Positions 18,816 to 27,699 of a DNA stretch of 64,000 bases are shown in pieces (the first letter of the stretch is position 1; each line of letters begins with the position of its first letter). The translations under genes and the position numbers were made by a program. The notes under the pieces were generated by a model that was not told where the DNA came from, made no database searches, and saw only the letters and a list, made by a program, of their open reading frames with translations. The DNA lies in contig NZ_CP016594.1 of the NCBI RefSeq assembly GCF_001698225.1, positions 496,001 to 560,000 on the forward strand, read 5' to 3'. The stretch is from Gordonia terrae. Lineage in GTDB: Bacteria > Actinomycetota > Actinomycetes > Mycobacteriales > Mycobacteriaceae.

Positions 18816-19538
18816 CTACCGCCGCCGACCGGCGGCGAGGCGCTCGCGACGAAGCCGGTCGACCTCGGGGAGATCCAGCGGCGCAAGGGATTCGACGCCC
18901 ATAGCGATCACCAGGAGATGATCGGCGAGTTCGGGGTTGCGGGCCAGTGCCGGACCGTGCATGTAGGTGCCGATGACGCTGCCCTGGACGACGCCCTCGG
19001 TGCCGTCGCCGACGCCGTTGCCGACGCCGTGCCGTACTCGACCCAGCGGGGCTGCGTCGGAACCGAGAGTGGTTCCGCCGCGGTGGTTCTCGAAGCCGGT
19101 GAGAGTCTGGGTCAAACCGGGCAACGACGGCTCGACGAGCAGCTCGCCGATGCTCCGGGTTGCTTGGGGGGCCGTCGTGAGGTCGAACAGGGAGATGCCA
19201 TCGACGCGCTCACCCGCCGACGTCTCGTACCAGTGGCCGAGCACCTGGATGGCCGCACAGATGGCCAGCACCGGACGTCCGGCCGCTGCGGCCTGCTGCA
19301 GACCGGGGTAGCGCGTGAGATGTCGGGTGGCGAGCCGCTGCGCGTAGTCCTCTGCGCCGCCGAGGGTGTAGATGTCGAGGGAGTCGGGGACGGGGTCGTC
19401 GAGCGTGATGTGCACGACCTCGGCGTCGATGCCGCGCATCAGCGCTCGACGTTTCAGCACGAGCGCGTTCCCGCCGTCCCCGTAGGTGCCCATGACGTCG
19501 GGCAGGACGAGACCGATCCGCAGGGTCGATTCGCTCAC
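18816..19538 (-). CDS. gatD: Lipid II isoglutaminyl synthase, glutaminase subunit GatD
   Basis: A 240-residue class I (CobB/CobQ-type) glutamine amidotransferase. The nucleophile Cys lies in PVLAICAAIQVLG, TGFENHRGGTTLG is the conserved ENH motif, and GTYMHGPALARNP carries the catalytic His. GatD supplies ammonia to MurT, which amidates the alpha-carboxylate of D-glutamate in lipid II. The start is GTG 19538, overlapping the murT stop as GTGA (19535-19538), so the pair is coupled. It matches Rv3713. The arginine-rich C-terminal tail ends four bases from the repeat. Confidence 0.92.
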   Translation of the reverse strand: MSESTLRIGLVLPDVMGTYGDGGNALVLKRRALMRGIDAEVVHITLDDPVPDSLDIYTLGGAEDYAQRLATRHLTRYPGLQQAAAAGRPVLAICAAIQVLGHWYETSAGERVDGISLFDLTTAPQATRSIGELLVEPSLPGLTQTLTGFENHRGGTTLGSDAAPLGRVRHGVGNGVGDGTEGVVQGSVIGTYMHGPALARNPELADHLLVIAMGVESLAPLDLPEVDRLRRERLAAGRRR

Positions 19539-20836
19539 TGCTCTGCCCTCCGCGATCGTGCTGCGCGTTCCAGGGCGGTCCCGAGATCGCGGAACGCCGT
19601 GTAGTTGGCCAGGACCTCGACGCGTCCCGGCGGGCAGGATGCGATGGCCGCCATGGGGTCGGGGACGGTGGTGTGCTCGGCGCCCGCGTAGAGCAACCGA
19701 ACGGAGAGATCGGCGGCGCGCTCGCCGGCCGCGACGACCTGCATGGTCTCGAACGCCTCGAATCGCACATCCCACAGCCACGACAGGTCCTCGCCGTCGG
19801 GTACCTGGCCGTTGACCGCGATGACGAGTCCGTCGGCGTCCTGGTCGATCATCGACATCGCCTCTTGCCAACCGGCCGGGTTCTTCGCCAGAAGTGTTCG
19901 GACGGAATGGTTTCCGACCTGATGGATGCCGTACCGGCCGGCGACCTCGCCGACCGTGCCGACGGCTGCCACCGCGCTGCGCGGGTCGGCGCCCATCGCG
20001 ACGGCCGCCGCCACCGCCTGGGTCGCGTTGCCGCGGTTGGCCCTACCCGGTACCGCGAGCTCCAGGGGAGCGCTGAATCCGTCGGGGCCGTAGATGGTCT
20101 CGTCGTCGAACCACCAGTCGGGGGTGGGGCGCCGGAAGTCGTCGTCGCCGGTCGAGCGCCACCCCTCCTCGGAACGGACGATGGGCTCGCCGGTCCGCGG
20201 GCAACTGACCGAGTCGCCGACCCAGCCGGCGCCGGCCGCGACCCACACGACGTCCGGGGCATCGAAGGCGGCAGAGGTCACGAGGACGTCGTCGCAATTG
20301 GCGATCACCGTGGTCTCGGGGTGACGTGCGATGCCCTCGCGGAGCCGGCGCTCGATCATGTTGATCTCGCCGACCCGGTCGAGCTGGTCCCGGGAGAGGT
20401 TCAGCAGCACCAGGACCTCGGGGTCGACGGTGTCGCTGACATGGGGGACGTGCAGCTCGTCCACTTCCAGTGCGCAGAACGGGGCGGTGCGGCTGAGTGT
20501 GAGTGTCGCGATGATCCCGGCGTCCATGTTGGCGCCGTCGGCCTGCGTCGCGACCTCACCGAGTTCGGCCATGGCGGCCGCGGTCATCCGCGTGGTCGTC
20601 GACTTGCCGTTGGTGCCGGTGACGATGGCGGTCCGCTTGCCGGCCGCGAGCCTGCCCATGATGTGGGGGTCGATCTTCGCGGCGACGAGTCCGCCGATCA
20701 TCGATCCCCTGCCTCGTCCCGCGGTTCGTGACGCCCACCGAGCGGCAGCGGCAGCGCCCAGGGCAACGGCGGTACGCGCGGGAACTCGGGTATTCGTACG
20801 GGGTGCGGAACCGGCGGAAGAGAGTCGGTCGGGCAT
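19535..20836 (-). CDS. murT: Lipid II isoglutaminyl synthase, Mur-ligase-like subunit MurT
   Basis: A 433-residue Mur ligase homologue: ATP loop TAIVTGTNGKSTTTRM, ALEVDELHVPHVSD, LLNLSRDQLDRVGEI, and the C-terminal DUF1727 region (KNPAGWQEAMSMID, NGQVPDGEDLSWLWDV). It activates D-Glu of lipid II for amidation with ammonia from GatD. The region that is a Cys4 zinc ribbon in firmicute MurT is degenerate here (SCPRTGEPIVRSEEGWRST), with one Cys left. The start is ATG 20836 and it diverges from the esterase gene. The open frame continues far upstream antisense to that esterase; this is not used. Confidence 0.92.
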   Translation of the reverse strand: MPDRLSSAGSAPRTNTRVPARTAVALGAAAAARWASRTAGRGRGSMIGGLVAAKIDPHIMGRLAAGKRTAIVTGTNGKSTTTRMTAAAMAELGEVATQADGANMDAGIIATLTLSRTAPFCALEVDELHVPHVSDTVDPEVLVLLNLSRDQLDRVGEINMIERRLREGIARHPETTVIANCDDVLVTSAAFDAPDVVWVAAGAGWVGDSVSCPRTGEPIVRSEEGWRSTGDDDFRRPTPDWWFDDETIYGPDGFSAPLELAVPGRANRGNATQAVAAAVAMGADPRSAVAAVGTVGEVAGRYGIHQVGNHSVRTLLAKNPAGWQEAMSMIDQDADGLVIAVNGQVPDGEDLSWLWDVRFEAFETMQVVAAGERAADLSVRLLYAGAEHTTVPDPMAAIASCPPGRVEVLANYTAFRDLGTALERAARSRRAEQ

Positions 20837-20911
20837 GCGCACGAGTGTGTCACAGGCCGATCCGGCGGGAGTGGTCGTGCCATGCGCCGGCGCCGCGTAG
20901 GCTCTGCGGCT

Positions 20912-22003
20912 GTGAGCCGCGACACCCAACTGCGACTGTCCCTGCCCGCTCGAGTGCAACGCCGCGTGCTGCTCGCCGCCGCGCGGATCCCCGTCGGCGC
21001 GCTGGCCGTTCTGGGGCGTCGGGCACCGGTGAACTCCGACGGCGAACGGGTGGCCCCCGAACTCGCGGCGATCGGCTGGGCCAACGACAACGTGCCCGGC
21101 TTGAATCCCTTCCAGGGTGAGGTGGCGCAGTCGCGCGCGCAGACCGATGAGAGCGGCGCATCCATGGCCGAGGTGCTGCCGCCGCTGGCGGTGGAAGAGG
21201 ACCTCGTCATCGACGGGCCCGCCGGACCGATCCCGGCCACCCGATACCGCTCCTCGACCGAGTCGGCGGGATTGCTCGTCTACTACCACGGTGGTGGGTT
21301 CGTCACCGGCAGTCGGATCAGCCACGACGCGTTCGTCCGGCGTCTCGCGCACGGCACCGGACTCGACGCGCTGTCGGTCGAGTACCGCCTGGCCCCGGAG
21401 GCGCCGTTTCCGGCAGCGGTCGAGGATGCGGTCGCGGCCTGGCGCTTCGCCGTCGAGGTCGCACCGAGGTGGGGGCTCGATCCGGGGCGGATCGTGGTCG
21501 GCGGGGACAGCGCCGGCGGGAACCTCGCGACCGTCGTCGCCCGCGAGGTCCGGGGCGATGCGGTGACCCCGGTGTTCCAGCTGCTCATCTATCCGGTCAC
21601 CGATCAGGCCGCCGACACCCCGTCGCGGCGGGAGTTCGCCACCGGATACTTCCTCACCGCCGACGGCATCGACTGGTTCACCGACCGGTATGTACCCGAT
21701 GTCGCGCAGCGGCGCGACCCGCGCTGCTCGCCGCTGTTGGCCGACGATCTCAGTGGCCTCCCGCCCGCGCATGTGATGGTCGCCGGGTTCGACCCGCTCC
21801 GCGACGAGGGCCTCGCGTACGCGCGCAGACTCGAGGAGGCGGGCGTGCCGGTCACGGTTCGCCGAGAGGGCGCGATGATCCACGGATTCGTCAACATGAC
21901 CCTCATCAGTCCCGGCGCCCGCGCGGCGGTCGACCGCCTGTGCGCGGTGGTGCGCGATGCGCTCGCCGCGACTCCGCCCGGCGGGACGACGTCACCGGTC
22001 TGA
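20912..22003 (+). CDS. Alpha/beta hydrolase of the hormone-sensitive-lipase family (esterase)
   Basis: About 363 residues. The HSL oxyanion motif is YYHGGGFVTGS, the nucleophile is in VVGGDSAGGNLA, and the acid/base residues are in GFDPLRDEG and MIHGFVNM. SVEYRLAPEAPFPAAVEDA is typical of the family, which hydrolyses short- to medium-chain acyl esters. GTG 20912 (MSRDTQLRLSL) is favoured; an ATG at 20882 in the same frame adds ten mostly arginine residues. The substrate is unknown. Its last codons overlap the end of the convergent transporter gene by 12 bases. Confidence 0.85.
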   Translation: MSRDTQLRLSLPARVQRRVLLAAARIPVGALAVLGRRAPVNSDGERVAPELAAIGWANDNVPGLNPFQGEVAQSRAQTDESGASMAEVLPPLAVEEDLVIDGPAGPIPATRYRSSTESAGLLVYYHGGGFVTGSRISHDAFVRRLAHGTGLDALSVEYRLAPEAPFPAAVEDAVAAWRFAVEVAPRWGLDPGRIVVGGDSAGGNLATVVAREVRGDAVTPVFQLLIYPVTDQAADTPSRREFATGYFLTADGIDWFTDRYVPDVAQRRDPRCSPLLADDLSGLPPAHVMVAGFDPLRDEGLAYARRLEEAGVPVTVRREGAMIHGFVNMTLISPGARAAVDRLCAVVRDALAATPPGGTTSPV

Positions 22004-22990
22004 GCGCACCGGGATCGCGATGCCGACGAGCGCGGCGGGGCCGACCGGTCCGGAGTCGGGCGACCCGGCCGTGGTCGGATCGACGTCGACCGCGGCTCGT
22101 CTGCGGGCCCGCGGACGGGCCATCACCCCGGCCGCGCAGCCGGCCACGACGATGACCGCGCCGATGATCTCGCCGACCGACGGGACCTCGCCGAGGACGA
22201 CGAAGGCCGCCGAGATCCCGACCACGGGCACGAGGAGCGACATCGGGGACACCCGACTGGCGTCGTTGCGCCCGAGAAGTGTGGTCCACAGGCCTGCGCC
22301 GATGACGGTGCCGAAGACCGCGAGGTAGAGCAGACCGCCGAGGGCGCGGAGACCACTCTCGGTGCCGAGCGTGGCGAGCGCCTCGAACCCCGCGGCCGGG
22401 CCCTCGACGATGAGACTGACCGCGTACAGCGGCGGGGTGGCGACGACGGCCATCCACAGCGTCATCCGGAGGGAATCATCGGGACGGGCGAGCCGGCCAC
22501 CGATGTTGCCGGCCGCCCAACTCAGACCGCCGAGAACGGTGAGGCCGATCGGCAGCAGTGCGGCCGCGCCGAGGTCGCTGCTGTGAACGCGGTCCAGCGC
22601 GATCACCGCCATGCCGACGACCGCGATCGCCAGTCCGAGGACCTGGCCGACGGTCATCCGCTCCCGGAGGAACAGCACGCCGAGCACGACGGTGAACGGC
22701 GCCGAGGTCTGGAGCACCAGCGAGGCGAGCCCGGTGGGCATGCCCAGATCCATCGCCAGGAACAACAAGATGAACTGCACGCTGCCGAAGCCGGCGACGT
22801 AGAGCAGAAACCACTTCAGGCGCACCTTCGGGAACCGGACGAAGAGCATCACCGGTATCGCGAGCACCGCGAATCGCATGGCGGCGAGAAAGAACGGCGG
22901 AAAGTGGTCGAGTCCGAGTCGGATCGCGATGAAGTTCAGTCCCCAGAGGACGACGACGAACAACCCGAGGAGGCGATCACGAGTGGACAT
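21992..22990 (-). CDS. EamA/DMT-family metabolite exporter
   Basis: A 332-residue membrane protein with ten predicted helices in two EamA repeats, e.g. GLFVVVLWGLNFIAIRLGL at the start and SLVLQTSAPFTVVLGVLFLRE closing the first repeat, with the second repeat from GLTVLGGLSWAAGNIGGRL. This drug/metabolite superfamily exports amino acids and similar compounds. A near-perfect LysR-type box (see 23046-23064) lies about 55 bases upstream of ATG 22990, and a LysR gene is nearby. The C-terminal 40 residues are soluble. Confidence 0.85.
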   Translation of the reverse strand: MSTRDRLLGLFVVVLWGLNFIAIRLGLDHFPPFFLAAMRFAVLAIPVMLFVRFPKVRLKWFLLYVAGFGSVQFILLFLAMDLGMPTGLASLVLQTSAPFTVVLGVLFLRERMTVGQVLGLAIAVVGMAVIALDRVHSSDLGAAALLPIGLTVLGGLSWAAGNIGGRLARPDDSLRMTLWMAVVATPPLYAVSLIVEGPAAGFEALATLGTESGLRALGGLLYLAVFGTVIGAGLWTTLLGRNDASRVSPMSLLVPVVGISAAFVVLGEVPSVGEIIGAVIVVAGCAAGVMARPRARRRAAVDVDPTTAGSPDSGPVGPAALVGIAIPVRSDR

Positions 22991-23045
22991 GGCCCCATCG
23001 TCGGCGCTACCCAAGTGAAGAACAATCTAATTTTGACGCACTGAC

Positions 23046-23064
23046 TATTCAGATTTACTGAATA
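23046..23064 (-). promoter_or_regulatory. Palindromic LysR-type box upstream of the EamA exporter
   Basis: TATTCAGATTTACTGAATA is a perfect 7-5-7 inverted repeat that contains the T-N11-A LysR pattern (TTCAG-N5-CTGAA). It stands in an unusually A/T-rich patch between the thioredoxin stop and the exporter start. The LysR protein encoded at 23556-24437 is the obvious candidate to bind it; that link is inferred. Confidence 0.55.
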
Positions 23065-23073
23065 TTACGCGCG

Positions 23074-23436
23074 TCACTCCTGGGCCGCGGCGACCTTCGC
23101 GCGCACGTCGTCCATGTCGAGACCCTCGACGGCGCCGATCAATTCCTCGAGCTGAGCCGCGGGGAGCGCGCCCGGCTGGTTGAACACCAGGATCCCGTCG
23201 CAGAACGCCATCAGTGTCGGGATGGAACGGATGCCGAGACTGCCGGCGAGCTGCTGCTCGGCCTCGGTGTCGATCTTGCCGAACGTGATGTTCGAATGTG
23301 TTTCGGAAGCCTTCTCGAAAACCGGCGCGAACTGGCGGCACGGACCGCACCAGCCGGCCCAGAAGTCGAGCAGGACGATGCCGTCCGAGGCGATGGTGTC
23401 CTCGAAGGTTTCCAGGGTGATGTCTTGTGATGCCAT
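23074..23436 (-). CDS. Thioredoxin
   Basis: A 120-residue thioredoxin with the active site WAGWCGPC (Cys30 and Cys33) and the cis-proline loop SIPTLMAF. It acts as a cytosolic disulfide reductase. The start is ATG 23436 (MASQDITLETF). It lies between the exporter gene and the divergent LysR gene, an uncommon insertion in what would otherwise be a standard LysR/exporter pair. No thioredoxin reductase gene is nearby, so this is a secondary thioredoxin. Confidence 0.92.
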   Translation of the reverse strand: MASQDITLETFEDTIASDGIVLLDFWAGWCGPCRQFAPVFEKASETHSNITFGKIDTEAEQQLAGSLGIRSIPTLMAFCDGILVFNQPGALPAAQLEELIGAVEGLDMDDVRAKVAAAQE

Positions 23437-23555
23437 GCCCCCGACAACGGTGTGGGGGGTCCAGACATTCCGGGCAGCCCGGACGGGGACTCGATGCACG
23501 TTGCGCGAGCAGTCGGCCGGAGTGGGCCGCCGGCATGGGTGAGTACCGTTGCCGC

Positions 23556-24437
23556 ATGGAGGTCCGGCGTCTACGGCTGCTGCGTGAGTTCGCCGATCGG
23601 GAGTCGATCGGTGCGGTGGCCGATGCGATGCACATGACCCCGTCAGCGGTGTCGCAGCAGTTGAAGGTCCTGGCCGAGGAGGCGGGGGTCGCGCTGTTCG
23701 AACCCGACGGCAGGCGAATCCGTCTGACGGAGGCCGGACGCGCACTCGTGTTGCGCGCCGACGACGTGATCGCGGCGGTGGATCGGGCCCAGGAGGAGAT
23801 GTCGTCGTACCGGTCCGGCAAGGCGCGCGTCCGGCTGGCGATGTTCCCGTCGGGTGCGACGCTTCTGCTGCCGTCGGTCCTTGAGCGCGCCGGGGCGTCG
23901 GGCATCGACGTGCACGCAGTGCATCTGGACGTCGGATATCACGATGCCGCACCAGCTCTCGCGGATCACGACATCGTGGTCACCCACCGTGACGAACGAA
24001 CGCCCGCGATCGACGTACCCCGGGTCCGGGTCACCGAGCTGATGCGCGAACCCGTCGACGTGATCGTCGCCGCCGACAACGAATTGGCCCTGCGGGACCA
24101 GGTCGCGGTCACCGAACTCGCCGACCACGACTGGATCAGTGTCGAAGGCGGCTTCCCGGTCGACGATGTGCTGCTGTCGATCGCGGCGGCGACCGGTGTG
24201 GCGCCGCGGGTGACCCAGCGGATGCTGGACTTCACGACGATCGAGGCACTGGTGGCCCATGGGCACGGCATCGCTCTGATGCCGCGGTTCGCCGTCCGCC
24301 ACCCGGAGGTGAAACGGCTGGTGCTCAAGGGTGTTCGTGCCGCACGGGTCTACGAGGCGCTCGCCCGGCCGCGTTCGCGAGCGGCCGTACAGCAGGTCGT
24401 CGACCACCTGCGCGGCGTCGGCGCCGACCAGGGCTGA
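23556..24437 (+). CDS. LysR-family transcriptional regulator
   Basis: A 293-residue regulator with an N-terminal winged helix-turn-helix (LRLLREFADRESIGAVADAM, then HMTPSAVSQQLKVLAEEAG) and a periplasmic-binding-like effector domain. The start is ATG 23556 (MEVRRLRLL). It diverges from thioredoxin; the LysR-type box before the exporter suggests the exporter is a target. Effector unknown. It is followed by a strong symmetrical hairpin. Confidence 0.88.
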   Translation: MEVRRLRLLREFADRESIGAVADAMHMTPSAVSQQLKVLAEEAGVALFEPDGRRIRLTEAGRALVLRADDVIAAVDRAQEEMSSYRSGKARVRLAMFPSGATLLLPSVLERAGASGIDVHAVHLDVGYHDAAPALADHDIVVTHRDERTPAIDVPRVRVTELMREPVDVIVAADNELALRDQVAVTELADHDWISVEGGFPVDDVLLSIAAATGVAPRVTQRMLDFTTIEALVAHGHGIALMPRFAVRHPEVKRLVLKGVRAARVYEALARPRSRAAVQQVVDHLRGVGADQG

Positions 24438-24472
24438 CCGCCGCCCGGCGAGGGTGGCACAGGATGACGCAC

Positions 24473-24501
24473 ACAGCCCGGGGCGTGGCGCCCCGGGCTG
24501 T
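24473..24501. terminator. Bidirectional hairpin between LysR and acyl-CoA dehydrogenase genes
   Basis: The arms CAGCCCGGGGCG (24474-24485) and CGCCCCGGGCTG (24489-24500) are exact complements with a three-base loop, extended by an outer A-T pair. It lies between two convergent genes. There is no T-run, as usual for GC-rich actinobacterial terminators. Confidence 0.75.
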
Positions 24502-24517
24502 CGACGATGTCGAGGAC

Positions 24518-25669
24518 TCAGACGCCGAGGCTCTTGCCGACGATGTCCTTCATGATCTCGGTGGTGCCACCGAAGATCGTCTGGATACGCGCGTCGGTGT
24601 AGGCGCGGGCGACGCGGTACTCGTTCATGTAGCCGTAGCCGCCGTGCAGCTGCAGGCAGCTGTCGATGACGCGCTTGGCCAGTTCGGTACACCACCATTT
24701 GTTCTTCGAGGCGTCGACGGCGTTCAGCTCGCCGTCGAGAACGCCCTGCAGGCAGCGGTCGATGTAGACCTCGGCGATGTCGAGCTCGGTGGCCATCTCG
24801 GCGAGGGTGAAGCGATTCGCCTGGAAGGTGCCGATCGGACGGCCGAAGGCCTTGCGGTCCTTGGTGTACTGCAGCGTCTCGTCGAAGATGGCGCGTGCCC
24901 CGGCGATGGCGCCGATGCCGATCGACAGGCGCTCGGAGGGCAGGTTCTGCATGAGGTGGTAGAAGCCCATGCCCTCCTGGCCAAGCAGGTTCTCGGCGGG
25001 CACCCGCACGTCGTTGAAGTGCAGCTCGGCGGTGTCCTGTGCCTTGAGGCCCATCTTGTCGAGCTTGCGCCCGCGCTCGAAGCCCTCCATGCCGCGCTCG
25101 ACGACCAACAGGGAGAACGCCTTGTGGCCTGCTTCGGGGTCCGGGTTGGTCCTGCACACCACGACCACGAGATCGGAGTTGATGCCCGAGGAGATGAACG
25201 TCTTGTTGCCGTTGAGGACGTAGTGATCACCCTCCAGCTTCGCCGAGGTCTTGATGCCCGCGAGGTCGGAGCCGGCGCCCGGCTCGGTCATCGCGACGGC
25301 GAGAATCGTCTCACCGGTGGCGATCCCGGGCATCCAGCGCTTCTTCTGCTCGTCGTTGGCGAGGTGCACGAAGTACGGTGCGACGACGTCGTTCTGCAGG
25401 CTGAGGCCGGGTGCCGCCCCGTCGAACTTCGCGAATTCCTCGACCACCACGGCGTTGAACCGGAAGTCGTCCATGGCGCCGCCGCCGCCGTACTCCTCCG
25501 GGATGTTGAACCCGAGAAGGCCTGCGTCACCGGCCTTCTTGAACGCGATGCGATCGACCTGACCGGCTCGCGTCCACTCCTCGGTGTACGGGGCGCATTC
25601 GCGCTGCAGGAACTGGCGCGCGGTTTCCCGCAGGGCCTCGTGCTCGTCTTCGAAGATGGTGCGTTTCAT
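24518..25669 (-). CDS. Acyl-CoA dehydrogenase (FadE family)
   Basis: A 383-residue flavoprotein of the usual length. Signatures are AVAMTEPGAGSDLAGIKTSA (first family signature), QLHGGYGYMNEYRVARAYTDA and QTIFGGTTEIMKDIVG, whose Glu is the usual catalytic base. It oxidises acyl-CoA to 2-enoyl-CoA. ATG 25669 has a good ribosome site (AGGGAGAAGCC). It is the third gene of a thiolase-TetR-FadE operon, 29 bases after the regulator. Chain-length preference is unknown. Confidence 0.9.
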   Translation of the reverse strand: MKRTIFEDEHEALRETARQFLQRECAPYTEEWTRAGQVDRIAFKKAGDAGLLGFNIPEEYGGGGAMDDFRFNAVVVEEFAKFDGAAPGLSLQNDVVAPYFVHLANDEQKKRWMPGIATGETILAVAMTEPGAGSDLAGIKTSAKLEGDHYVLNGNKTFISSGINSDLVVVVCRTNPDPEAGHKAFSLLVVERGMEGFERGRKLDKMGLKAQDTAELHFNDVRVPAENLLGQEGMGFYHLMQNLPSERLSIGIGAIAGARAIFDETLQYTKDRKAFGRPIGTFQANRFTLAEMATELDIAEVYIDRCLQGVLDGELNAVDASKNKWWCTELAKRVIDSCLQLHGGYGYMNEYRVARAYTDARIQTIFGGTTEIMKDIVGKSLGV

Positions 25670-25698
25670 GGCTTCTCCCTTTCGTGAGTGAGTCTGTC

Positions 25699-26385
25699 TC
25701 AGATGTCGGTCGGTGATCGGTCGGCGTCGCTGTGTCCTCGGGCACCGACGACGCGCAGGGAGATCAGGGCGTACGACGCCGCGACCTCGGCCGGTGTCCG
25801 GGGACCAGACGGGCGGTACCAGGTGGTCACCGCCTGGCACGCACCGAAGAGATAGCGCAGGACCTCTTTCGGGTCCTCTTCGAAGTGGAACTCGCCCGAT
25901 TCGACACCGCGCGCGATGACATCGGCGAGCAGGTCCTCGGTTTCGGTGCGCATCGCGACGTAGGTCTCACGTCGCGGATCGTCGGAGTCGAGATGGCGGA
26001 ACTCGTGGGCAACGCTGGCGAGTTCGAGATCGCTCGTCATGTGCAGGACGATCGACTCGATGGCATTGGACAATTGCTCGCTCGGCGTCCGGCCGGACTG
26101 GATGGCCGCACCGACCCATGCCAGCACCGAGGTCATCGCGGCCTCGAGCAGTTCGACGAGGATGCCGAGTTTGTTGTCGTGGTGGTAGTAGAGCGTCGGC
26201 AGGGAAACGCCTGCCCGCGAGGCGATGTCGCGGATCGAGGTGCCGTGATAACCGCGCTCGTAGAAGGCGTGCTTGGCCGCGACGAGGGTGGCCGGAAGCG
26301 GCACGGGCTCGCGCTCCCGCCAGTCCAGCCCCTCGGTCTCGATCGTCAGCTTCCGGGGGGGAGCCGTCCGCGCCGCCTCAGACAC
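25699..26385 (-). CDS. TetR-family regulator of the thiolase/FadE operon
   Basis: A 228-residue repressor. After a polar 30-residue N-terminal tail, the helix-turn-helix is seen in AFYERGYHGTSIRDIASRAG and VSLPTLYYHHDNKLGILVEL. The C-terminal ligand domain includes VAHEFRHLDSDDPRR. GTG 26385 overlaps the thiolase stop by eight bases, placing it inside the operon. Comparable regulators respond to acyl-CoAs. The palindrome at 27627-27638 in front of the operon is the best candidate operator. Confidence 0.88.
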   Translation of the reverse strand: MSEAARTAPPRKLTIETEGLDWREREPVPLPATLVAAKHAFYERGYHGTSIRDIASRAGVSLPTLYYHHDNKLGILVELLEAAMTSVLAWVGAAIQSGRTPSEQLSNAIESIVLHMTSDLELASVAHEFRHLDSDDPRRETYVAMRTETEDLLADVIARGVESGEFHFEEDPKEVLRYLFGACQAVTTWYRPSGPRTPAEVAASYALISLRVVGARGHSDADRSPTDI

Positions 26386-27571
26386 GTTCGATGATGGTGG
26401 CGTTGGCCATGCCGGCGCCCTCGCACATGGTCTGGAGGCCGTAGCGGCCGCCGGTCGCCTCGAGATGGTTGACCATCGTCGACAGCAGGCGGGTACCGGA
26501 CGAACCGAGCGCGTGACCCAGCGAGATGGCACCACCGCGCGGGTTCAGTTTGGCTGGGTCGGCACCGAATTCGTGTGCCCAGGCCAGCGGCACCGGTGCG
26601 AACGCCTCGTTGACCTCGTAGGTGTCGATGTCGTCGATGGACAACCCGGATCGCTTGAGCACCTTGTGGGTCGCCGGGATCGGTGCGGTGAGCATGAAGA
26701 TCGGGTCGTCGCCGGCGACCGAGAACGAATGGAAACGCGCACGCGGGGTGAGCCCCAGCTTGGCGGCCATGGTGTCGCTCATGATGAGCGCACCCGATGC
26801 GCCATCGGTCAGCGGTGAGGAGTTGCCCGGCGTGATGAGCCAGTTGATGTCCGGGAAGCGTGCGGCGGTCTCTTCGGTGTAGAAGGACGGGCGCAGACCG
26901 GACAGTCCTTCGGCGGTGGTCGTCGCCCGGACGGTTTCGTCGATGCGGTGGGTGACGGTCTCGCCGTTGGCGTCGGTGACGTCGATCGGCAGGACCTCGC
27001 GGTCGAAGAAGCCCTCCGCGGCCGCGGCTGCGGCGCGTTGATGCGACTGCGCGGCGAAGGCGTCGAGGGTGTCGCGATCGAACTTCCACTTGGCCGAGAT
27101 CAATTCGGCCGAGATGCCCTGGTTGACCAGACCCTCGGGGTAGCGCGCGGCGATGCTCGGACCGTACGGGCTCTGTCCGGCGGTGGTGAATCCCATCGGG
27201 ACGCGGCTCATGGATTCCACGCCCGCGGCGATGACCACGTCGTAGGCGCCGGCGATGATGCCCTGCGCGGCGAAGTGGGCGGCCTGCTGGCTCGATCCGC
27301 ACTGCCGGTCGACTGTGGTGGCGGGGACGGACTCGGGGAAGCCTGCCGAGAGGAGTGCGGTCCGCGAGATGTTCAGGGCCTGCTCGCCGGCCTGGCCGAC
27401 GCAGCCGCCGATCACGTCGTCGACGATGGCCGGATCGATGTCGTTGCGCTCGACCAGCGAACGCAACACGTGCGCCAGCAACTCGACGGGCTTGGTCTCC
27501 GAGAGCGCCCCACCGGGCTTGCCCTTTCCGGACGCGAGACGGACGACGTCGACGATGACGGCTTCGGGCAT
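26378..27571 (-). CDS. Acetyl-CoA C-acyltransferase (thiolase, FadA type)
   Basis: A 397-residue thiolase. The nucleophile Cys91 lies in TVDRQCGSSQQAAHF, and the second Cys in MCEGAGMANATIIE. NEAFAPVPLAWA holds the conserved Asn-Glu. The usual GHPxGxSG histidine motif reads GHALGSSGTR, with Ala replacing Pro. It cleaves 3-ketoacyl-CoA in beta-oxidation. As first gene of the operon it is followed by the overlapping TetR gene and FadE. ATG 27571 is the start. Confidence 0.9.
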   Translation of the reverse strand: MPEAVIVDVVRLASGKGKPGGALSETKPVELLAHVLRSLVERNDIDPAIVDDVIGGCVGQAGEQALNISRTALLSAGFPESVPATTVDRQCGSSQQAAHFAAQGIIAGAYDVVIAAGVESMSRVPMGFTTAGQSPYGPSIAARYPEGLVNQGISAELISAKWKFDRDTLDAFAAQSHQRAAAAAAEGFFDREVLPIDVTDANGETVTHRIDETVRATTTAEGLSGLRPSFYTEETAARFPDINWLITPGNSSPLTDGASGALIMSDTMAAKLGLTPRARFHSFSVAGDDPIFMLTAPIPATHKVLKRSGLSIDDIDTYEVNEAFAPVPLAWAHEFGADPAKLNPRGGAISLGHALGSSGTRLLSTMVNHLEATGGRYGLQTMCEGAGMANATIIERV

Positions 27572-27626
27572 GGGGTTCCTCTCGGTGGCGCGACGCAGCA
27601 CAGTGCATGGCACGCGTCACTTTATC

Positions 27627-27638
27627 TAACGATCGTTA
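27627..27638. promoter_or_regulatory. Palindromic candidate TetR operator before the thiolase operon
   Basis: TAACGATCGTTA is a perfect 12-base palindrome in an A/T-rich context, about 55 bases upstream of the thiolase ATG. Its position suits autoregulation by the TetR protein of the same operon. No binding data exist here. Confidence 0.6.
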
Positions 27639-27699
27639 TACCCGGTCTAGCACGCCATCAGCAGCGGAATCAAGATCGGGGACCGGTGGACACGACGAA

